Source: Achromobacter aegrifaciens
GTDB taxonomy: Bacteria; Pseudomonadota; Gammaproteobacteria; Burkholderiales; Burkholderiaceae_B
Length of the DNA: 64,000 nucleotides
Direction of reading: 5' to 3'
NCBI RefSeq assembly: GCF_902859735.1
Contig: NZ_CADIJY010000007.1
Location: 62,001 to 126,000, forward strand
A model generated the notes under the pieces. That model was given only the letters and a program-made list of their open reading frames with translations. It ran no database searches and was not told where the DNA came from. The position numbers and the translations under genes are program-made. This document shows, piece after piece, positions 16,338 to 23,897 of the stretch (its first letter is position 1; each line of letters begins with the position of its first letter).

Positions 16338-17327
16338 ATGAACCTCCGCCGCTCCTGGCGCCAACTCCTGCAAACGCTGTGCCTGGGCCTGACGGCAGCC
16401 GCCCTGCCGCTGGCCGCGCACGCGCAAGCCAACTATCCCGACCGCCCGGTGCGCATCATCGTGCCCTTCACCGCGGGCGGCAGCTCCGATATCCAGGGAC
16501 GGCTGTTGGCCGAACACCTGGGCAAGCTCTACGGCCAGTCGGTAGTGGTGGAAAACCGCCCCGGCGCGGGCGGGCACATCGGCGGCAAGTTCGTCGCCGA
16601 CTCGGGGCCGGACGGCTATACGCTGCTGCTGGGCTCCATCGGCCTGCATGCCACCTACGGGGTCTACAAGAACCTCAACTACCAACCCGCCCGCGATCTG
16701 AAGCTGATCACCATCGTGGCCGAGATGCCGCACGTGGTGGTGGCCAACCCCGCGCTGGAAGCCAACACCCTGGCCGAACTCACCGCGCTGGCAAAGGCCA
16801 AGCCGGAAACGCTGCACTTCGGCTCGGCCGGCGTGGGCTCGTCCGTGCACATGGTGGGCGAGCTCTACAAGATGGCCGCGCAGGCGCCCATCGTGCACAT
16901 TCCATACCGCGGCAGCTCGGCCGCCACCAACGACCTGCTGGGCGGCCAGATCCAGTTGCTGTTCGAGAACGTGCCCACCACCATCGGCTACATCCAGGCC
17001 AAGAAGCTGAAGGCGCTGGCCATCACCGGCGCCACGCGCTCGCCAGCCCTGCCCGACGTCCCCACCGCCGCCGAAGCAGGCCTGCCCGGCCTGACCGTGA
17101 CGTCCTGGACCACGCTGGCCGCCAGCAAGGACGTACCGGACGCGCTGATCGAAAAGATCAGCGCCGACCTGCGCCGCGTCTACGCCGACCCGGCATTCCG
17201 CGAAGGCCTGGAGCGCCTGGGCATGACTCCGGTGGGCAACAGCCCCGCCGACGCGCGCGCCTTCGTCGAACGCGAACGCGCCCGCTGGAACCAGGTCATC
17301 GAAACCGAACACATCACTGCGGGCTGA
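16338..17327 (+). CDS. Bug-family (TctC-type) periplasmic solute-binding protein
   Basis: Periplasmic receptor of 329 residues. The signal peptide ends LPLAAHAQA, and the mature part opens NYPDRPVRIIVPFTAGGSSD, the standard Bug start. Later motifs include VVENRPGAGGHIGGKFV, HIPYRGSSAATNDLLGGQI and VPTAAEAGLPGLTVTSW. ATG 16338 is preferred, with AGGGGA a few bases upstream; the ORF extends further upstream but only through the regulatory region. It is divergent from the LysR gene. It is followed by a terminator and then by the beta-propeller gene, whose substrate may be what this receptor binds. No TctAB membrane subunits are nearby. Confidence 0.93.
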   Translation: MNLRRSWRQLLQTLCLGLTAAALPLAAHAQANYPDRPVRIIVPFTAGGSSDIQGRLLAEHLGKLYGQSVVVENRPGAGGHIGGKFVADSGPDGYTLLLGSIGLHATYGVYKNLNYQPARDLKLITIVAEMPHVVVANPALEANTLAELTALAKAKPETLHFGSAGVGSSVHMVGELYKMAAQAPIVHIPYRGSSAATNDLLGGQIQLLFENVPTTIGYIQAKKLKALAITGATRSPALPDVPTAAEAGLPGLTVTSWTTLAASKDVPDALIEKISADLRRVYADPAFREGLERLGMTPVGNSPADARAFVERERARWNQVIETEHITAG

Positions 17328-17334
17328 ACGCCCG

Positions 17335-17363
17335 GGGCGGCGCCTGCGCCGCCCTTTTTTCTT
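17335..17363 (+). terminator. Intrinsic terminator after the Bug receptor gene
   Basis: Stem GGGCGGCG / CGCCGCCC with a 4-base loop followed by six T and a further T-rich stretch. It lies directly after the stop codon and before the beta-propeller gene. Confidence 0.8.
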
Positions 17364-17390
17364 TCCGACTTCCTCTTTGCCCTGCCATCC

Positions 17391-18671
17391 ATGAACCGCA
17401 TGCTCGCCACGCCCATCGCCTGCCGCCGCCTGGGCGCCACGCCACACCATCATTTCTTCGGCTACTACAACAAGACCGTCTGGCATCGCGACGGCCGCTA
17501 TCTGCTGGCCAACCGCACGCCGTTCAAGGACGCGCGGCTCACGCCCGAGTTGAGCGCCGAGGTGGGTTACTTCGATCTCCAGGACGGCGACCGCTACCAC
17601 GCCGTGGGCAGCACCACGGCCTGGAACTGGCAGATGGGCTGCCAACTGCAATGGCTGGACGGCGAGTCCGAGCCGCAGATGATCTACAACTGCCGCCGCG
17701 ACGACGACAGCGGCTTCTATCCGGGCTTCCGCTCCGCGGTCCACAACGTCGCCACCGGCCAGACGCGCCACCTGCCGCTGCCCATCTACGTGGCCGCGCC
17801 GAACAGCCGCTACGCGCTCTGCGTGGATTACCGCCGCCTCTACATCACGCACGAGACCATCGGCTACAGCGAACACGCGCCCGGCCCCGTGGACTACGCC
17901 CCAGCCGACGACGGCATCCACAGCATGGACCTGGAAAGCGGCGCGCACCGCCTGCTGGTCAGCTACGCCGACCTGCGCAACTTCCATCCGCGCGACTCGA
18001 TGGAGCGCGCCATCCACTGGGTCAGCCATATCGAGATCAATCCTTCGTCCTCCCGCATCCTGTTCCTGCACCGCTGGACCGAACGCGTCAAGGACGAGAC
18101 CTGCTTCCTGCACCGGCTGATCACCATGAACGCCGACGGCAGCGACATGCGCCTGCTGGAATGCTCCGACCATCCGCTGCCGCAACTGGCCGACGACTTC
18201 GATCCCAGCGCGGTCGGCACTTTCGACTACGAGAAATCCGAATACCAGATCTCGCACCCGCTGTGGCGCGACGACCAGACCATCATCGTGTGGGGCCCGC
18301 ATGACGGCAGCATCCACTACCACCTCTACCGCGATGCGCCCGGCGGCGCGGTCCAGGTCGTGGGCGACGGCGTGCTGACGGAAAACGGCCACATGACCTA
18401 CTCTCCCGTGAACACGCGCTGGCTGCTCAGTGACACCTATCCGGACTCGACCACGCACGAGCGCATCCTGTTCCTCTACGACATGCAGACCGGCCTGCGC
18501 CATTCGCTGGGCAGCTTCTACGCCGATCCCAATCTGTCCAAGGAAAACCGCTGCGACCTGCATCCGCGCTGGAGCCGCGACGGCACGCAGGTCTGCATCG
18601 ACTCCGTGCACGAAGGCGAGCGGCAGATGTATGTGCTGGACGTCACGCCCATCGTCGGGCCGCAAGACTGA
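17391..18671 (+). CDS. Uncharacterised beta-propeller (TolB/oligogalacturonate-lyase-like) protein
   Basis: Protein of 426 residues with no signal peptide, so probably cytoplasmic. It opens with an HHHFFGYYNKTVWHRDGRYL segment (about 20-39), typical of a little-studied family of WD40/TolB-like propellers. Repeated blade-like units follow: AWNWQMGCQLQWL, NSRYALCVDYRRLY, TRWLLSDTYP and HPRWSRDGTQVCID, the last a clear TolB/PD40 repeat. His-rich and Asp-rich segments could bind a metal, as in oligogalacturonate lyases. No catalytic residue is established. It follows the Bug receptor after a terminator, 64 bases on. The LysR-Bug context suggests a role in handling an imported organic acid or sugar acid, which is inference only. 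Confidence 0.8.
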   Translation: MNRMLATPIACRRLGATPHHHFFGYYNKTVWHRDGRYLLANRTPFKDARLTPELSAEVGYFDLQDGDRYHAVGSTTAWNWQMGCQLQWLDGESEPQMIYNCRRDDDSGFYPGFRSAVHNVATGQTRHLPLPIYVAAPNSRYALCVDYRRLYITHETIGYSEHAPGPVDYAPADDGIHSMDLESGAHRLLVSYADLRNFHPRDSMERAIHWVSHIEINPSSSRILFLHRWTERVKDETCFLHRLITMNADGSDMRLLECSDHPLPQLADDFDPSAVGTFDYEKSEYQISHPLWRDDQTIIVWGPHDGSIHYHLYRDAPGGAVQVVGDGVLTENGHMTYSPVNTRWLLSDTYPDSTTHERILFLYDMQTGLRHSLGSFYADPNLSKENRCDLHPRWSRDGTQVCIDSVHEGERQMYVLDVTPIVGPQD

Positions 18672-18850
18672 CAATCGCAACGCCGCCTCAACCGGAATTC
18701 CGATCACGGGCTCGGTCAGGCGGCGGACTACCCACTTAACCATAAGGACTTCACACTATCGTCACCCCGTTGTAACGACCGACCTTTAACCTCGCTTTCG
18801 TTTTGCTTACAAACAATTGAGCGACTCGATCGCGACACTATGAGGTTGGA

Positions 18851-20722
18851 ATGTCTTACTTGACTGATAAATTGCGCGCCCCCTATCGCGAAGCCCAAGA
18901 CGAAGTCACCGTTCCCGGGCAGATGTTCGACGAAATCGTCGCCGCGAATCCCCAGCGCCGCACTTTGCTGAAGAACAGCTTCGGCCTGTCAATGCTGTCC
19001 GTGTTCGGCGCATCGACCCTGCTGACCGCCTGTGGCGGCAGCGACGATGACGACGACGACACCTCCGGCAACGAGCCGGGCGAAGGCGGCACCAAGCCGC
19101 CCCCCGGCCCCGACTATTCCGTCACGTTCACCCCGCTGGCCGACAAGATCGTCGCCGACACCGTCACGGTTCCCGCAGGCTACGTGGCCGAAGTGCTCTA
19201 CTCCGCCGGCGACAAGTGCATGATCGGCTCGGCTGGCTACGCCGGCGTGCCGCAGTCCTATCCCGCCACGGAAACCCAATCCGGCGGCCAGCACGATGGC
19301 ATGCACTTCTATGCCCTGCCCGGCGTGGACCCCAACCAGGGCGGCCTGCTGGTGCTGAACCATGAAGCGCTGGACGACGAGACCCTGGACCAGAGCGTCG
19401 AAGGCGTGAAAACCCGCCTGTCCAACGTCGGCGTGTCCGTCATCGAAATCGCCCGCGGCGCCAACGGCGCCTGGACCGTCAAGACCGACTCGCGCTACAA
19501 CAAGCGCTACACCGGCAACACCGTCTACAACGTCAGCGGCCCGGCCAAGTCCGTCGTGGGCGACACCGTCGTCGGCACGCTGAACAACTGTTCCAGCGGC
19601 GACACGCCCTGGGGCACCTACCTGACCTGCGAAGAAACGCTCAACAACTACCACTACAAGACCGGCGACGCCGGCAAGCCGGCCGACGAAGGCTATGGCT
19701 GGGTGGTGGAAATCGATCCCCAGAACCCGGATTCGACCGCCGTCAAGCGCACCGCGATGGGCCGCTTCAGCCATGAAAACACGGCCTTCATGCTGGACGA
19801 GAACAACCGTGTTGCTTTCTACATGGGCGACGACACCACGCCTGGCTGCATCTACAAGTTCGTGCCGAGCAAGCCGTACGATCCCGCCAACCGCGCCGCC
19901 AACATGGGCCTGCTGGACGAAGGCACGCTGTACGCCGCGCGCTTCAATGACGACGGCAGCGGCAACTGGGTCGAACTGACCGTGGGCAAGAACAACCTGA
20001 CCGCCGGCGCCACCGATCCCGGCAACTTCACGCAGGTCGCCAGCGGCACCGTGATCACCGGCAAGCTCGTCAACTTCAATACGCAGGCCGACGTGCTGGT
20101 CAACACCGGCGCCGCCGCCCGCGTCGCCGGCGCCACGCTGATGGACCGCCCGGAATGGATCACGGTGGGCGTGGACAAGACCGTGTACTGCACGCTGACC
20201 AACAACGGCAGCCGCAAGCGCACCAGCGCCGCCAACCCGCGCATCAACAACTCGCACGGCCACATCATCCGCTGGCACGAGCGCGGCGACTCGCCCCTGG
20301 CCACCACCTTCGAGTGGGACCTGCTGCTGCTGGCCGGCCGCGACAAGGCCGACGGCGTGGCCGCCAACCTGACCGGCAACGTCAACGGCGACACCTTCTC
20401 CAGCCCCGACGGCATCCGCGTCGACCCCAAGGGCCGCCTGTGGGTCCAGACCGACGCCGGCACCAGCGCCTCGACCACGGACTTCTTCGGCAACAACTCG
20501 ATGTACTACATCGACCAGAAGACCGGCGAATCCAAGCGCTTCCTGGTCGGCCCGCTGGGCTGCGAAATCACCGGCATCGCCTACACGCCGGACCTGACCA
20601 CGTTCTTCATCAACATCCAGCACCCGGATCAGACGTGGAACACGTTGCGCGCAGGCGGCGGCGATGCGCGCTCGGCTACGGTGGTGGTGCGGCGCACTGA
20701 TGGGAAACCGGTGGGCGCGTAA
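18851..20722 (+). CDS. PhoX-family (DUF839) phosphatase-like protein with Tat and lipobox signals
   Basis: Protein of 623 residues of the PhoX/COG3211 family; members are Ca-dependent alkaline phosphatases exported folded. A 35-residue N-terminal extension precedes the twin-arginine motif NPQRRTLLKNSFG (RR at 36-37). A hydrophobic stretch then ends LLTAC (Cys 61). The next residues are GGS and six Asp, so the mature form may be a Tat-exported lipoprotein with an acidic tether. Family segments include LVLNHEALDDETLDQ, TPWGTYLTCEETLNNYH, GRFSHENTAFM and SPDGIRVDPKGRLWVQTDAG. GAGG precedes the ATG at 18851. No obvious Pho box was found upstream, so phosphate control is not supported here. It is followed by a strong terminator. 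Confidence 0.9.
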   Translation: MSYLTDKLRAPYREAQDEVTVPGQMFDEIVAANPQRRTLLKNSFGLSMLSVFGASTLLTACGGSDDDDDDTSGNEPGEGGTKPPPGPDYSVTFTPLADKIVADTVTVPAGYVAEVLYSAGDKCMIGSAGYAGVPQSYPATETQSGGQHDGMHFYALPGVDPNQGGLLVLNHEALDDETLDQSVEGVKTRLSNVGVSVIEIARGANGAWTVKTDSRYNKRYTGNTVYNVSGPAKSVVGDTVVGTLNNCSSGDTPWGTYLTCEETLNNYHYKTGDAGKPADEGYGWVVEIDPQNPDSTAVKRTAMGRFSHENTAFMLDENNRVAFYMGDDTTPGCIYKFVPSKPYDPANRAANMGLLDEGTLYAARFNDDGSGNWVELTVGKNNLTAGATDPGNFTQVASGTVITGKLVNFNTQADVLVNTGAAARVAGATLMDRPEWITVGVDKTVYCTLTNNGSRKRTSAANPRINNSHGHIIRWHERGDSPLATTFEWDLLLLAGRDKADGVAANLTGNVNGDTFSSPDGIRVDPKGRLWVQTDAGTSASTTDFFGNNSMYYIDQKTGESKRFLVGPLGCEITGIAYTPDLTTFFINIQHPDQTWNTLRAGGGDARSATVVVRRTDGKPVGA

Positions 20723-20737
20723 GCGTTCCGGTCCAAG

Positions 20738-20774
20738 ACGCCGCCCGGCAAATTACGCCGGGCGGCGTTTTTTT
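20738..20774 (+). terminator. Intrinsic terminator of the PhoX-like gene
   Basis: Perfect 12-bp stem (ACGCCGCCCGGC and its complement) with a 7-base loop and a run of seven T, 15 bases past the stop codon. Confidence 0.9.
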
Positions 20775-20789
20775 ATGCCGCGAAAATGC

Positions 20790-20826
20790 AAAAAACCCGC
20801 AAGGCTTGAGCGCTTGCGGGTTTTTT
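20790..20826 (-). terminator. Intrinsic terminator of tRNA-Ser
   Basis: Perfect 14-bp stem (AAAAAACCCGCAAG and its complement) with a 9-base loop. The A and T runs at its two ends make it able to act on either strand. It lies 25 bases past the 3' end of the minus-strand tRNA. Confidence 0.8.
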
Positions 20827-20851
20827 GTGTACTGCTTTGCAGTGCGAATCC

Positions 20852-20942
20852 TGGCGGACAGAGGGGGATTCGAACCCCCGATACGCTTTTGACGTATACA
20901 CGCTTTCCAGGCGTGCGCCTTCAACCACTCGGCCACCTGTCC
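20852..20942 (-). tRNA. tRNA-Ser (anticodon GGA)
   Basis: Minus-strand tRNA of 88 bases plus an encoded CCA end (20852-20854). The acceptor stem begins GGACAGG and pairs with CTGTCC. The D arm reads TGGCCGAGTGGTTGAAGGC. The anticodon arm is CACGC-CTGGAAA-GCGTG with anticodon GGA. A long variable arm (TACG...CGTA type) marks class II Ser, and the T arm is GGGGGTTCGAATCCCCC with discriminator G. It reads UCC/UCU codons. All arms are intact and it is flanked by terminators on both sides. Confidence 0.97.
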
Positions 20943-21024
20943 TATCTGCGATTTCGCTGCGGGCGAGCCGCTGCAGAAAATGCGAATCCGCGATTCTAGC
21001 AGATTTCGCACAACGCCGACAAGC

Positions 21025-21057
21025 GGACAAAGAAAAGGGGACGCCAACGGCGTCCCC
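21025..21057 (-). terminator. Intrinsic terminator of the prkA-yeaH-spoVR operon
   Basis: Stem GGGGACGCC / GGCGTCCCC with a 3-base loop (21037-21057), followed on the minus strand by TTTTCTTT. It starts 16 bases after the spoVR stop codon. Confidence 0.88.
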
Positions 21058-21072
21058 TGCTTTGGCCGACCA

Positions 21073-22629
21073 CTAGGAGGCTGATGCCGGCGGGTCCTGT
21101 TCCCGGTAGGAGCTGACGGTGCCGTCCGGCTCGGTCTCTTCCAGCCGCACCCTGAAACCCCACAGTCGGGCCAGGTGCTTCATCACCTGTTCGGCGTCCT
21201 CGCCCGCCAGCGGGCGGCCGCGGCTCTTCAGGTGGCGCAGCACCAGCGAGCGGTCGGAGTCGCGGTTGAAGCGGACCACCTGGATGTCCGGCACCATGTT
21301 GTCGCGGTTGTGTTGCGCAGCCAGCAGGCGGCGGATGTCGCGGTAGCCTTCGTCGTCGTGGATGGCGGCGACTTCGAGCTTGGGGTTGGCCTGGTGGTCG
21401 GAGATCGCGAAGAAACGGAACTCGCGGATCAGGCGGGGCGACAGGTACTGCGAGATGAAGGATTCGTCCTTGAAGTTGCGCATGGCGAAGTCCAGCGTCT
21501 TCAGCCAGTCGCCGCCGGCGATGTCGGGGAACCAGCGCCGGTCCTCGGCCGTCGGCGCCTCGCAGATGCGGCGGATGTCGGACATCATGGCAAAGCCCAG
21601 CGCATAGGGGTTGATGCCGCCGTAGCCGCGCTCGTCGAAGCCGCGCTGGCTGACCACGTTGGTGTGGCTTTGCAGGAACTCCATCATGAAGCCGTCGTTG
21701 ACCAGGCCTTTTTCATGCAGCCGGTTCAGGATGGTGTAGTGCCAGAACGTGGCCCAGCCTTCGTTCATGACCTTGGTCTGGGTCTGCGGATAGAAGTATT
21801 GCGCGACCTTGCGGACGATGCGCACCAGTTCCTTCTGCCACGGCGCGAGCTTGGGCGAATACTTCTCGATGAAGTACAGCAGGTTCTCTTCGGGCTCCGG
21901 CGGAAACACCGAGGCCTCGACGTGGGTGTCCTTGTCGGCCTCCAGGCGCGGCAGGGTACGCCACAGGTCGTTGTACTGCAGCCGGGCATGCTCCTGGCGT
22001 TCGGCCTGGCGCGCGGCCTCTTCCTTGTAGGAAATGGGCGTGGGGCGCTTGTAGCGGTCCACGCCGTGGTGCGAGAGCGCGTGGCAGGAATCGAGCAAGG
22101 ATTCCACCGCGTCGATGCCATAGCGGTCCTCGCAGGACATGACGTATTTGCGCGCGAAGACCAGGTAGTCCAGCACACCGTCGGCATCGGTCCATTGCCG
22201 GAACAGGTAATTGCCCTTGAAGAACGAGTTGTGGCCGTAACAGGCGTGGGCGATCACCAGCGCCTGCATCGTCATGGAGTTCTCTTCCATGAGATAGGAG
22301 ATGCAAGGGTTGGAGTTGATGACGATCTCGTACGCCAGCCCCTGCATGCCGCGGCGGTAGAACTGCTCGTTGCGGATGAATTCCTTGCCGTACGACCAGT
22401 GCGGATAGCCGATAGGCAGACCGGCCGACGCATAGGCATCCAGCATCTGTTCCGAGGTGATTACCTCGATCTGGTTCGGGTACGTGTCCAGTCCGTATTC
22501 GGCGGCGACCTTGGAGATCGCGTCGTCATAGGACTGAATCAGTTCGAAGGTCCATTCGGAACCCTGGGAGATGGGCCGGGCGCTGCCGGCGGCCTCCGGT
22601 TCCACGAGCGCTCCCACGATGGCATTCAT
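21073..22629 (-). CDS. SpoVR family protein (YcgB)
   Basis: Protein of 518 residues of the SpoVR/YcgB family, named from Bacillus sporulation but widespread in non-sporulating bacteria, where it is induced in stationary phase. Conserved segments are YPHWSYGKEF, the HACYGHNSFFKGN motif with possible metal ligands, NEGWATFWHYTI and GGINPYALGFAM. The biochemical role is not established. It is the last gene of a three-gene operon; its ATG overlaps the stop of the YeaH gene by four bases (22626-22629), pointing to translational coupling. It has the usual length and no disruption. Confidence 0.93.
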   Translation of the reverse strand: MNAIVGALVEPEAAGSARPISQGSEWTFELIQSYDDAISKVAAEYGLDTYPNQIEVITSEQMLDAYASAGLPIGYPHWSYGKEFIRNEQFYRRGMQGLAYEIVINSNPCISYLMEENSMTMQALVIAHACYGHNSFFKGNYLFRQWTDADGVLDYLVFARKYVMSCEDRYGIDAVESLLDSCHALSHHGVDRYKRPTPISYKEEAARQAERQEHARLQYNDLWRTLPRLEADKDTHVEASVFPPEPEENLLYFIEKYSPKLAPWQKELVRIVRKVAQYFYPQTQTKVMNEGWATFWHYTILNRLHEKGLVNDGFMMEFLQSHTNVVSQRGFDERGYGGINPYALGFAMMSDIRRICEAPTAEDRRWFPDIAGGDWLKTLDFAMRNFKDESFISQYLSPRLIREFRFFAISDHQANPKLEVAAIHDDEGYRDIRRLLAAQHNRDNMVPDIQVVRFNRDSDRSLVLRHLKSRGRPLAGEDAEQVMKHLARLWGFRVRLEETEPDGTVSSYREQDPPASAS

Positions 22630-23885
22630 GCGGTTTCCTTTTTGAACAGGTCATGGAACACGGGGAAGATCTCGCCGCGTTCGCAGATGCGCCGCATGAC
22701 GAAATGCGGCTCCAGTTTCTGTTCATATTCCGCCCACAGGCTGCTCTTGCGCGCCTCCTGCGAGTCGGGCACTTCGATGTAGGCAAAGTAGCGCGTGGCC
22801 GGCAGCAGATGTTCGGCCAGGAAGCGCGCGCTCTTGCCCGCGTCGGCGCCGAACGAGTCGCCGTCGCTGGCCTGCGCCGCGTACACGTTCCAGGCGGTCG
22901 GCGGATAGCGCTTCTCCAGGATCTCGCGCATCAGTTCCAGCGCCGACAGCACGATGGTGCCGCCGCTCTTGGGATCGTAGAAGAAGGTATGTTCGTCGAC
23001 TTCCTCGGCGTTGTCGGTGTGGCGGATGAAGACCAGGTCCACGTGTTCGTACTTGCGCGACAGGAACAGGTAAAGCAGCGAAAAGAAGCGCTTGGCCAGG
23101 TCCTTCTTGTTTTCGTCCATGGAGCCCGACACGTCCATCAGGCAGAACATGACGGCGCGCGCCATCGGGATGGCCACCGACACCCGGTTGCGGTAGCGCA
23201 GGTCCAGGTCGTCCAGGAAAGGCACGCGGGCCAGGCGTTCGCGGCAACCTTCGACGTCCTGCTCCAGCGCCTTGATCTCGTCGGCGGGAGCGCCCGCTTC
23301 CAGCGCCTTGGCCAGGCGCTCCTCGGCATCCTCCAGATCGGCGCGCGCCTTCACGCCGAGCGATACGCGGCGCGCCAGCGAAGACTTGAGCGTGCGGCTG
23401 ATGCTCAGCATGCTGGGCGAGCCCGTGGTCGTGTAGCCAGCGCGCTGCCATTTCTTCTGGCTGACCTCGCCCAGCTGCGTGCGCGCCATGTGCGGCAGTT
23501 CCAGGTCCTCGAAGAACAGGTTCAGGAATTCCGCCCGCGACAGGCTGAAGGTGAACTGGTCGACCGATTCGCCTTCGCCCGGCTCGGAGCCGCCTTCCCC
23601 CTGCCCGCCTTGCGGCCGGTCGAACGTGTCTCCCTTGGCAAACTCGCGGTTGCCGGGGTGCACGATCTCGCGGTCGCCGCCCTGGCCGTGATGGAAGGTC
23701 GGCTCGGAGATGTCGCGGGCGGGCAGGTTGATCTCGCCGCCCTGATCCATGTCCTGGATGGAGCGGTCGCGGATCATCCCATGTACCGCCTTGCGGATCT
23801 GGTTCTTATAACGCCGGAGAAAACGCTCCCGGTTGACGGCGCTTTTATTGCGCCCGTTAAGACGGCGATCGATGAGTGAATTCAT
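22626..23885 (-). CDS. YeaH/YhbH family protein (UPF0229) with von Willebrand-A-like domain
   Basis: Protein of 419 residues, partner of the PrkA kinase in many proteobacteria. The N-terminal third is basic (RRLNGRNKSAVNRERFLRR). It is followed by a Gly/Glu/Gln-rich flexible segment (about residues 66-108). The C-terminal half is a vWA-like domain with the metal-site motif DVSGSMDE (D251, S253, S255) and FIRHTDNAEEVDE. It sits 12 bases after prkA and overlaps spoVR by four bases, so it is translated from one operon transcript. The E. coli homologue is linked to starvation and acid survival through YeaG; the molecular role is unknown. Confidence 0.93.
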   Translation of the reverse strand: MNSLIDRRLNGRNKSAVNRERFLRRYKNQIRKAVHGMIRDRSIQDMDQGGEINLPARDISEPTFHHGQGGDREIVHPGNREFAKGDTFDRPQGGQGEGGSEPGEGESVDQFTFSLSRAEFLNLFFEDLELPHMARTQLGEVSQKKWQRAGYTTTGSPSMLSISRTLKSSLARRVSLGVKARADLEDAEERLAKALEAGAPADEIKALEQDVEGCRERLARVPFLDDLDLRYRNRVSVAIPMARAVMFCLMDVSGSMDENKKDLAKRFFSLLYLFLSRKYEHVDLVFIRHTDNAEEVDEHTFFYDPKSGGTIVLSALELMREILEKRYPPTAWNVYAAQASDGDSFGADAGKSARFLAEHLLPATRYFAYIEVPDSQEARKSSLWAEYEQKLEPHFVMRRICERGEIFPVFHDLFKKETA

Positions 23886-23897
23886 GATTCACCTCGC

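Noticed and set aside
16194-18743. 849-residue minus-strand ORF
   Set aside because: Antisense to the Bug receptor and beta-propeller genes; composition is Val/Ala/Gly/His/Arg-rich and it lacks a recognisable domain.
18672-18850. Pho box upstream of the PhoX-like gene
   Set aside because: TTGTAAC and CTTTAAC occur but 14 bases apart and far from the CTGTCAT consensus; the required 11-base spacing is missing.
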